Assembly (NCBI GenBank): GCA_011051855.1
Contig: DRKG01000276.1
Span: forward strand, 1-11,984
Source of the DNA: a bacterium
Lineage (GTDB): Bacteria > Planctomycetota > UBA1135 > UBA2386
Length of the DNA stretch: 11,984 nucleotides
Direction of reading: 5' to 3'
This document shows, piece after piece, positions 6,617 through 11,984 of the stretch (its first letter is position 1; each line of letters starts with the position of its first letter). A program made the position numbers and the translations under genes. The notes under the pieces are model-generated. The model was given only the letters and a program-made list of their open reading frames with translations, made no database searches and was not told the DNA's origin.

Positions 6617-6995
6617 GGTCGACGGCGAGCAACTGGACCACGTGCTGCGTTCCCTTCGCCGCCAACTGCCCGAACTGATGGCGGCCGGCGAACGAGCGGC
6701 CACGCCAAGCGCTGCCGAGTTGCTGGCGCGCTCGTCGGCACGGACCCACGGGGACAAGGCCGGGGTCGTCGCCTGGTGGCTCGAAAACCACTGCGGCCGC
6801 ACCGAGTGGCGCAGCGGCGACATCGTCGATGCACTGACCGAAGCCGGTGAGGAGTTGCCGAAGAACATCACCGACGCGCTGAACCAGAAGCGCGACAAAG
6901 GACTGTTCGAGGTGCACGACCGCCGTTGGAAACTGACCGGGGAAGGACGCGGCTGGGTCAAGTACTCGCTGCTCGACAAGAGCGACGCCGAGTAG
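6561..6995 (+). CDS. Small protein with N-terminal beta-hairpin module and C-terminal winged-helix-like region
   Basis: A 144-aa protein; ATG 6561 preceded by GGAG (6552-6555) at 5-nt spacing. Residues 4-40 (EIQIKIGPVELTCRGEVDGEQLDHVLRSL in two strands plus a helix) form a short beta-beta-alpha unit. Residues 44-62 look like an Ala/Ser-rich linker. Residues 65-140 look like a winged helix: DKAGVVAWWLENHCGR, then SGDIVDALTEAGEELPKNITDALNQKRDKGLFE (helix-turn-helix), then RRWKLTGEGRGWVKYS as wing and final helix. The wHTH reading is from pattern, not from a known family; nucleic-acid binding or protein-protein contact are both possible. No signal peptide, so cytoplasmic. It overlaps the unusual tail of the preceding frame by 56 nt and sits in the same plus-strand run as the secreted protein at 7093. 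Confidence 0.82.
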   Translation: MSSEIQIKIGPVELTCRGEVDGEQLDHVLRSLRRQLPELMAAGERAATPSAAELLARSSARTHGDKAGVVAWWLENHCGRTEWRSGDIVDALTEAGEELPKNITDALNQKRDKGLFEVHDRRWKLTGEGRGWVKYSLLDKSDAE

Positions 6996-7092
6996 GCCGT
7001 ATGCTGCGCCGTCACCCACGGGAACGGCAGGAGTGCCCAAGAAACGACCTGGAGAGCTTGCGGCGGCAACGGTCGCCGGTACATTCTCCCGT

Positions 7093-8100
7093 ATGAGAGT
7101 CCCCGTGATTGCTACGTTGCTCTGTTTGCTCACGACCGCGGCGAGCGCGCAAGGCGCTTGGAACTTCAGCTACGGGTTCCAAGAGGTGTTCGCACCCAAC
7201 GCGGACCAGTATCTGGTCCAAGTCGTCAACGCACAGAAGCACGCGGAAGGAACCCCCGGTCCGCGCTTCTGGACTCCCGTGCAGGCTGGCATCCCTGCGA
7301 TTCTGCGATACCGGTTTCCCTTCCCGGCTGCGACCTCTCAGGTGCACGTCCGCGCTCAATGCAGCGTCTGGAACTATTCGCTGGGCATCGGAGAAGGCTC
7401 GCTATGGGCGTCGACCGACGGCACCAACTGGACCCGCCTGTTCGACAACCCAGTGCCACCACCGGGGCTGCCCAACGGCTCCGGAACGAGCCTCGTTTAC
7501 GATGCCGACCTGCCGGCAAGTCTGCTCGGATCGCAGGAACTCTGGCTGGAGGTCCGCATGACGCGACTCGGGGGAAGCTACCCCTACGGCGGCGTCCAGT
7601 TCTGCCGCCGTGACACGTCATACCCGCCGCCTTCGGAACCTGTCTTCAGCGTTGAAGCGAACTTCGGTCCGCTTGCCAGCTACGTCCCGTTCGGAGTCGG
7701 ATGCCCGCAGCCCGGGGGCGCTACTCCAAACCTCTACGCGCCGGCCGGCGAAGCGCCTGTCATCGGGACCAGCTCCGTGCTGCGCGTGGACAACCTGCCG
7801 ACCACTGTGGTCGTCCCCGTGTTCATCATCGGCTTCAGCACGACGTATTCGACGGGCCCCGGTGGCAACTACCCCCTCCCACTCGAACTCAGCGCCCTGG
7901 GTTGGCCAGGTTGCTACCAGTTGGTCTCACTGAACGAATCGGTGTTCACCATCACGACCACCGGTTCCGCCGACCACACCTTCACGCTGCCGAACTACGG
8001 CTTCCTGGCTGGGCTGCAGTTCCACGTGCAGGTTCTCGTGCTATACGACGGAGGTGACGCGGCGGTCACGAACGCGATCACCGCCACGGCGGGCTGGTGA
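7093..8100 (+). CDS. Secreted protein of a planctomycete-type lineage-specific family
   Basis: A 335-aa protein. The start is placed at ATG 7093 because residues 1-20 then form a clean Sec signal peptide (MRVPVIATLLCLLTTAASAQ, cleavage around A18-Q19 or Q20-G21). An in-frame GTG at 7033 with an upstream AGGAG would bury the signal. No Shine-Dalgarno precedes 7093. Residues 25-180 are beta-rich with Trp/Tyr and a likely disulfide pair (Cys90, Cys171). Residues 190-335 are a second beta domain with GVGCPQPGG (Cys204), LRVDNLP, PLPLEL and GWPGCYQL (Cys274); this pattern recurs in many secreted proteins of uncultured Planctomycetota. Binding or surface-structural role likely; no enzyme motif is visible and no anchoring segment follows, so it should be released or held non-covalently. 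Confidence 0.88.
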   Translation: MRVPVIATLLCLLTTAASAQGAWNFSYGFQEVFAPNADQYLVQVVNAQKHAEGTPGPRFWTPVQAGIPAILRYRFPFPAATSQVHVRAQCSVWNYSLGIGEGSLWASTDGTNWTRLFDNPVPPPGLPNGSGTSLVYDADLPASLLGSQELWLEVRMTRLGGSYPYGGVQFCRRDTSYPPPSEPVFSVEANFGPLASYVPFGVGCPQPGGATPNLYAPAGEAPVIGTSSVLRVDNLPTTVVVPVFIIGFSTTYSTGPGGNYPLPLELSALGWPGCYQLVSLNESVFTITTTGSADHTFTLPNYGFLAGLQFHVQVLVLYDGGDAAVTNAITATAGW

Positions 8101-8134
8101 ACTGTCGCACCGGCCGCTTCACGGCACATGCGAG

Positions 8135-9679
8135 TCATGGGCGGGCCGAACGCCGGCGATTCGAGGGTTGGCGGCCGTCGTCCGCGAAGAAACGCCGGAT
8201 CGTCTTCGGCCGTCGCAGCCCCGCGGCCAGGAAGCGCAGCAGCCGCCCCGGCCGCAATACGACCGCAAGTGGGCGCAACAACAGATCGACGGTGTCCTTG
8301 CCGATGCGCCAGAGATCGCGATCGAACGGGAACCAGAACGGATCCGGCTTGCTGCTGGTGTCGATCAGCAGGGTCTTCGGGCGGGTGAAGACCTGCAGTG
8401 CCAGCGCGCTGTTGGCGACGCCGGAGCCGCTGTCCTTGGTGCCGCTCCACGGGCACACCGGCATCGCTCCGGTCAACGCGTGGTTGTTCAGCGACACGGT
8501 GCCGACGTCGATGCGCTCGGCAAGCGCGCGGCCGCGCGCGACATCGCGGGTCCAGATGCTCGCGTTGAGCCCGTAGCGCGACTCGTTCGCCAGCCGCACC
8601 GCCTCCTGCTCGTCGCGCACGCGCACGACCGCCAGCACCGGCCCGAACGTCTCTTCGTCGACGACCCGCATGCCGTGGCGACAACGATCCAGGAGCGTCG
8701 GTGGGTAGGCGAGTTCGCCGAGCCCTTCGCGCGAACCGCCGACCAGCACCTCGGCGCCCTTCTCGACGGCATCGGCGACGTGCGCTTCGACGATCGCGAG
8801 CTGTGCCGCGTTGTTCATCGGACTGACATCAACATCGAGGTCGGCACCGGGGCCGACCCGCAGGCGCGCGAATGCCGAGCGCAGCATCGCCACGAAGCGA
8901 TCGGCGATCGCGTCGACGACGTAGACGCGCTCGATCGCGCCGCAGTTCTGGCCGGAGTTGTGCAACGCCCAGTTGGTGACGCCGGCGGCCGTGCGCACCA
9001 GATCCGCGTCGGCGCAGACGATCGCCGCGTCGTTGCCGCCGAGCTCGACGCTGACCGGGATCAGCCGTTCGCCGCAGCGCTTCGCCACTTTGCGACCGGT
9101 CGCAACCGACCCGGTGAACACCAGCGCATCGACGTGCTCGGTCAACTCACGGCCGACCGCGCCATCGCCCTGCGCCACCTGCACCACATCCACCGGCAAC
9201 ACACGCTGCAGGTGCTCGACGAACCACGCACCGCAGCGCGGCGTGTGCTCGCTCGGCTTCACGACCACCGCGTTGCCACTGAGCAGCGCCGGAAACACCG
9301 GCTTGAAGAACACCCCCAGTGGATAGTTCCACGGCGAGATCACCCCGACGACACCGCGCGGCACGCGCTCGAGCTCGGCCCGCTTGCCCATCAGCAACCG
9401 GAACGGCAGCGGAATCGCCAGCCGACGACGTCGCAGCTCGGGCCGCGCCACCTTGATCCAGCCGTTGACGAAGTCGAGCGGACCGAGCGCTTCACTCATC
9501 AGCGCCTCGATCGCGTGTTTGCCCGATTCCTCGCGAATCAACCGCAGGATCGCCTCGTGGTCGGCGAGCATGGCCGCGGCCGCACGCTTGACCAGACGCG
9601 CACGAGCGGCAAACCCGATTCCTTGCCAGGCCGGTTGCGCCGCGCGGGCGCGAGTGACCAGTTCCTCGACCGGCCTCAT
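8135..9679 (-). CDS. NAD(P)-dependent aldehyde dehydrogenase with C-terminal membrane-like tail
   Basis: A 514-aa ALDH-superfamily enzyme that oxidises an aldehyde to the acid. Visible motifs in order: PWNYP (116-120, Asn118), FTGS (188-191), ELGGND (212-217, general-base Glu212), SGQNCGAIERV (242-252, nucleophile Cys246), and EETFGPV (342-348), all intact. The last 75 residues (about 440-514: DPFWFPFDRDLWRIG, DLLLRPLAVVLRPGRLLRFL, then Arg-rich) extend past the usual catalytic core and resemble the hydrophobic/basic tails of membrane-associated fatty-aldehyde dehydrogenases. The ATG (9677-9679) overlaps the TGA of the upstream GMC gene (ATGA), and a strong GGAGG (reverse strand, 9687-9691) lies 7 nt before it. 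The frame stays open for about 500 bp further upstream, but that is antisense to nothing real and is shadow of the GMC gene. It most likely completes alcohol-to-acid oxidation with that enzyme; substrate unknown. Confidence 0.95.
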   Translation of the reverse strand: MRPVEELVTRARAAQPAWQGIGFAARARLVKRAAAAMLADHEAILRLIREESGKHAIEALMSEALGPLDFVNGWIKVARPELRRRRLAIPLPFRLLMGKRAELERVPRGVVGVISPWNYPLGVFFKPVFPALLSGNAVVVKPSEHTPRCGAWFVEHLQRVLPVDVVQVAQGDGAVGRELTEHVDALVFTGSVATGRKVAKRCGERLIPVSVELGGNDAAIVCADADLVRTAAGVTNWALHNSGQNCGAIERVYVVDAIADRFVAMLRSAFARLRVGPGADLDVDVSPMNNAAQLAIVEAHVADAVEKGAEVLVGGSREGLGELAYPPTLLDRCRHGMRVVDEETFGPVLAVVRVRDEQEAVRLANESRYGLNASIWTRDVARGRALAERIDVGTVSLNNHALTGAMPVCPWSGTKDSGSGVANSALALQVFTRPKTLLIDTSSKPDPFWFPFDRDLWRIGKDTVDLLLRPLAVVLRPGRLLRFLAAGLRRPKTIRRFFADDGRQPSNRRRSARP

Positions 9680-11208
9680 CGCGCGACCTCCGTCGTCCCG
9701 CGCTGCCGCCGCAGCTCGTAGGCAGGACCTTCTTCGATCACGTCCGGAACGCTCACGTCGCCAATGGCGCGCGCCGCGTAGTCCGCGACGCTCATGATCG
9801 TCCACTGCGGATTCACCCGAATGCTCGACGGGAACACGCTCGCATCGCAAACGAACAGGTTGTCGACACCGCGCACCCGGAAGCTGCCGTCGCAGGTGCT
9901 GTGCGGTTCGTCCCCCGCATTGCATCCGCCGAACGGGTGCGCGCTGCCGAAGCCGTGGATATCGCGCTGCCACCGCAACGCTTCGTCGATCCGATGCAAC
10001 TGGCTCCGATCGGTCAGTTCGAGGTAACGCATCGTCGGCGGGACCACCCGCTTCGCACCCGAAGCCAGAAACACTTCGGCCATCAACTTCCACCCCTTGC
10101 GCGCCAACGCCATGTCGTCGTCGGACATCGTGAACTCCACTTCGGCGTGGTCGAAACGGCGGCTGACCCGCCACAGCGGACTCAGCCGCACACGCCCGTA
10201 GTTCCCGGTCGGAATCAACACGCCCGCCGAACTCAGGTACGCATAGCGCTGCAGGTCCCGGTGATGACGGTCGTACCAGCCCGGCATCGACAACGCGAAG
10301 GTCATCGGCGGGTTGTGCAACTGCTCGACGGTGAACTCATCGTGCATGCTGAACACGCACAGATTGTCGCCCCGCCACGCTTCGATCGGCTCGTCGTACT
10401 CTGCGACTGTCGTCGCACCGACGTTGAAGCTCATGCCGCGCCCAGCCCGGCCCTTGGCGATCCCGCTGCGCAGCAGCAGCTCCGGCGAAGCGACGCTGCC
10501 GGCCGCGAGCACGTAGCGTTTCGCCCGCACCGTGAACCACGCACCGGTCTCCAGATCGCGGCACGACAGTTCGCGAACGGCCCCCCGTTCCACGCGCAGC
10601 CGGTAGGCCTGGCTGCGCGGCCGCACGTGACAGCCGTGGGCCTCCGCCATCGGAATCCAGGTGCGCGACGCGTCGAGCTTCTGCCCATACCGACAGCCCA
10701 TGTTGCAATAGCCGCATCCGACGCAATGCGCGAAGTTCTTCAAGAACGGCTGCGGCTTCAGTCCCACCGCCTGCATGCCCCGGCGCAAGCGCTCCGCGCC
10801 CGGGTTGAAGCAGCGCTCGTCGAGCGGGGCGACGTTCAACACCGAGCCGGTGCGCGCAAACGACCGACGCAATGCGTCGGCGGGAAGATCGAATCCGCGA
10901 TTGGCCCAGTCTTCGCGGCAGTCCTCGGGCAGGTAGAAGCACGCGCCATTGGTCAACACCGTGCTACCACCTACACAGCGCCCCTGGATGATGAACATGT
11001 CCGCCGTCAGATTGGTTTGCGCCCCGGCGTCCTTGAACAGCTTGACGACGCTGTCGAGTTCGTCGCCGTGCATGTCGTCGGGCTCGACGCGACGGCCACG
11101 TTCGAGTAGCAGCACCCGTTCGCTGGCCCGCGCCAGGTAGTACGCGAGCACGCTGCCGCCGGCACCGGAGCCGACGATCGCGAAATCGGTCTCGATCACC
11201 TGCGTCAT
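9676..11208 (-). CDS. GMC-family FAD-dependent oxidoreductase with ferredoxin-like cysteine motif
   Basis: A 510-aa protein that should oxidise an alcohol (CH-OH) using FAD. Residues 8-39 form the Rossmann FAD site (GSGAGGSVLAYYLARASERVLLLERG; GxGxxG at 13-18, Glu36 for ribose). GRCVGGSTVLTNGA (76-89) is the GMC signature region. The C-terminal catalytic part has GSAHPFGGC with His424, then DNLFVCDASVFPSSI and NPQWTIM with Asn466, the usual His/Asn pair. A distinctive insert HCVGCGYCNMGC holds Cys162, 165, 168 and 172 in C-x2-C-x2-C-x3-C spacing, known in a subset of GMC enzymes including sterol and long-chain alcohol oxidases. No signal peptide is visible. ATG 11208 overlaps the upstream TGA (ATGA), with GGAAGG just ahead. 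Middle gene of a three-gene operon with the small subunit and ALDH. Primary-alcohol, sterol or terpenoid substrates are all possible. Confidence 0.95.
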   Translation of the reverse strand: MTQVIETDFAIVGSGAGGSVLAYYLARASERVLLLERGRRVEPDDMHGDELDSVVKLFKDAGAQTNLTADMFIIQGRCVGGSTVLTNGACFYLPEDCREDWANRGFDLPADALRRSFARTGSVLNVAPLDERCFNPGAERLRRGMQAVGLKPQPFLKNFAHCVGCGYCNMGCRYGQKLDASRTWIPMAEAHGCHVRPRSQAYRLRVERGAVRELSCRDLETGAWFTVRAKRYVLAAGSVASPELLLRSGIAKGRAGRGMSFNVGATTVAEYDEPIEAWRGDNLCVFSMHDEFTVEQLHNPPMTFALSMPGWYDRHHRDLQRYAYLSSAGVLIPTGNYGRVRLSPLWRVSRRFDHAEVEFTMSDDDMALARKGWKLMAEVFLASGAKRVVPPTMRYLELTDRSQLHRIDEALRWQRDIHGFGSAHPFGGCNAGDEPHSTCDGSFRVRGVDNLFVCDASVFPSSIRVNPQWTIMSVADYAARAIGDVSVPDVIEEGPAYELRRQRGTTEVAR

Positions 11209-11747
11209 CGCACCTTCCCGCGCGCGGCCACCGGAGCGTGACCGCGCCGTTCGTCGGGTGGAACGAACCCCATCTGCTGCCGCGCCACGTCGTCCGAGTA
11301 GTAGGCCATGCGCACGAGCTGTTTGCCGAAGGTCAGCAGACGGAACACCGGGCTCGCTCCGGTGAGATGCCGGTCCACGAAGCGCCGTCGCGCCGCAAGC
11401 CCGCGCCGGGAGAACGGTAGCCCCAGGACCAGCGTCGGGGCGTATTCCATCAGGGTCAGCAGCAGTGCGTTCCGCCAACCACGCGGCGAGTCTTCGGCGG
11501 ACAGAAAACGGTCCATGCGCTCCGCAACGTGGGCGAAGCCGAGCACTTGGTCACCGCGGATCATCGCCTCGCAATAAGCAACCAGGGTGCGTTCGGCGTG
11601 CGGCAGCAACGCCCGACGGCCCCGGCGCCGCCGACCACGCCTTTCGAGCAGCAACCAGATGCCCCAGATCGGGCTGGTCAGCAGCGCAATCGGCAGCAGC
11701 GCGAGCGCGGCGATCGCGGACAGCGCGGTGAGCTGGTTCCAGGTCAT
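11205..11747 (-). CDS. Membrane-anchored small subunit partner of the GMC oxidoreductase
   Basis: A 180-aa protein. Residues about 5-34 form one strong transmembrane segment (ALSAIAALALLPIALL, then IWGIWLLL), followed by a very basic stretch (RRGRRRRGRR, 37-45), the positive-inside pattern of an N-terminal anchor with the rest cytoplasmic. The soluble part is helical (ERTLVAYCEAMIRG, MDRFLSAEDSPRGWRNALLLTLMEYAP) and ends with LVRMAYYSDDVARQQMGFVPP (144-164), recalling the YYsd-ev---GY end of small helical subunits or N-terminal domains that go with GMC/alcohol oxidases. Its TGA overlaps the GMC ATG, so the proteins are probably made in equal amounts and bind. ATG start at 11747 has no obvious Shine-Dalgarno. 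The operon probably starts here. Role as membrane dock or assembly helper is inferred from position and shape. Confidence 0.82.
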   Translation of the reverse strand: MTWNQLTALSAIAALALLPIALLTSPIWGIWLLLERRGRRRRGRRALLPHAERTLVAYCEAMIRGDQVLGFAHVAERMDRFLSAEDSPRGWRNALLLTLMEYAPTLVLGLPFSRRGLAARRRFVDRHLTGASPVFRLLTFGKQLVRMAYYSDDVARQQMGFVPPDERRGHAPVAARGKVR

Positions 11748-11847
11748 CGGCGGCGCAGAGCGAGGTTCCCTGTCGTCATGGAGTCACGAGTCTACCGGCG
11801 ATGCCGTGGCGCGCCCGTGCCACCGGCCGGTCACGGCACCGCCGCCG

Positions 11848-11856
11848 TGGTATACT
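11848..11856 (+). promoter_or_regulatory. Extended -10 promoter candidate for the gene at 11900
   Basis: TGGTATACT fits the extended -10 form (TG at 11848-11849, one base, then TATACT, five of six matches to TATAAT). It stands out in a very GC-rich gap between divergent genes and lies about 45 bp before the ATG at 11900. No good -35 box is seen at 16-18 bp upstream, which extended -10 promoters can tolerate. Confidence 0.45.
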
Positions 11857-11899
11857 CCCAGGACCTCGACAGGCCGCTCAGAAACGGCCCGAAACTCCC

Positions 11900-11984
11900 A
11901 TGCCAGTCCTCCAAGCACGCACCCTCGGCGGTGTCGTCCTCGTCTGTACGTGCACTTTCCTGACGGCTCAGTTTCAACCGTTGC
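11900..11984 (+). CDS. N-terminus of a secreted protein, cut off by the window end
   Basis: ATG 11900 opens a frame that stays open to the window end; 28 residues are visible. They form a Sec signal peptide: a short basic start (MPVLQAR), a hydrophobic core (GGVVLVCTCTFL) and a T-A-Q cleavage region like those of the DUF4920 and 7093 proteins in this window. No Shine-Dalgarno precedes it, but a strong -10-like element lies 45 bp upstream. The mature domain is outside the window, so function cannot be told. CTCTF could be read as a lipobox-like cysteine region, but it lacks the usual L-A/S-G/A-C order. Confidence 0.65.
   Translation, partial: MPVLQARTLGGVVLVCTCTFLTAQFQPL

Noticed and set aside
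7058..7085. TTGCGG and TACATT as a promoter for the 7093 gene
   Set aside because: Poor matches with 16-bp spacing, and the start site would fall on the ATG itself; not enough to call.
8097..8122. GTGAA...TTCAC hairpin between the convergent genes at 8100 and 8135
   Set aside because: Only a 5-bp stem with a 16-nt loop and no T-tract; too weak to call a terminator.
8054..9721. A 555-aa plus-strand open frame opposite the aldehyde dehydrogenase
   Set aside because: Antisense to an enzyme with all catalytic motifs; composition is that of a shadow frame.
9680..10174. N-terminal extension of the aldehyde dehydrogenase frame
   Set aside because: Translation is Arg-rich and lies inside the GMC gene in another frame; ATG 9679 with GGAGG and ATGA overlap is the natural start.
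9901..11109. A 402-aa plus-strand open frame opposite the GMC oxidoreductase
   Set aside because: Antisense to a gene with intact FAD and His/Asn motifs; no recognisable domain.

Overview
The window is GC-rich (roughly two thirds G+C by eye), gene-dense bacterial chromosome. The best lineage hint is the secreted protein at 7093-8100. Its C-terminal half has the GVGC...PLPLEL...GWPGC pattern that I associate with large families of secreted proteins in uncultured Planctomycetota. Several signal peptides also end in A-Q, and genes often lack a clear Shine-Dalgarno. I take it as a Planctomycetota-like, Gram-negative-type bacterium; this is inference, with no rRNA or marker gene present. I see no mobile element, CRISPR array, tRNA or rRNA.

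Layout. (1) 2-1684 (+) is the 3' part of a large protein with a concanavalin-A-like middle domain; it is convergent with (2) a GT4 glycosyltransferase at 1695-3041 (-). (3) A divergent 89-bp gap holding a perfect 9-bp inverted repeat leads to a DUF4920-type secreted protein at 3131-3664 (+). This gene converges through a compact stem-loop onto (4) a minus-strand group: a 486-aa exported TPR/peptidase-like protein (4622-6082), then two translationally coupled YeeE/YedE half-transporters (4112-4582 and 3696-4115). (5) A divergent 150-bp gap with a 10-bp tandem repeat and a perfect 7-bp hairpin leads into a plus-strand group: an unknown helical small protein (6233-6616), a small protein with a C-terminal winged-helix-like region (6561-6995), and the secreted planctomycete-type protein (7093-8100). 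(6) Convergent to this is a tight minus-strand operon with two 4-bp ATGA overlaps: a membrane-anchored small subunit (11205-11747), a GMC flavin oxidoreductase (9676-11208) and an aldehyde dehydrogenase (8135-9679). (7) A divergent 152-bp gap with an extended -10 promoter candidate leads to the start of a secreted protein at 11900, cut by the window end.

How genes work together. The clearest unit is the last operon. A GMC enzyme should oxidise a primary alcohol to an aldehyde, the ALDH should oxidise that to an acid, and the small subunit probably anchors or assists the GMC enzyme. The hydrophobic/basic C-terminal tail of the ALDH suggests that it too works at a membrane on a lipophilic substrate. 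The YeeE/YedE pair should import a small sulfur compound (thiosulfate in the characterised relatives). I see no clear defence system or other large novel machinery. The least explained segment is 6083-6995: two small unknown proteins that overlap, behind a structured leader.
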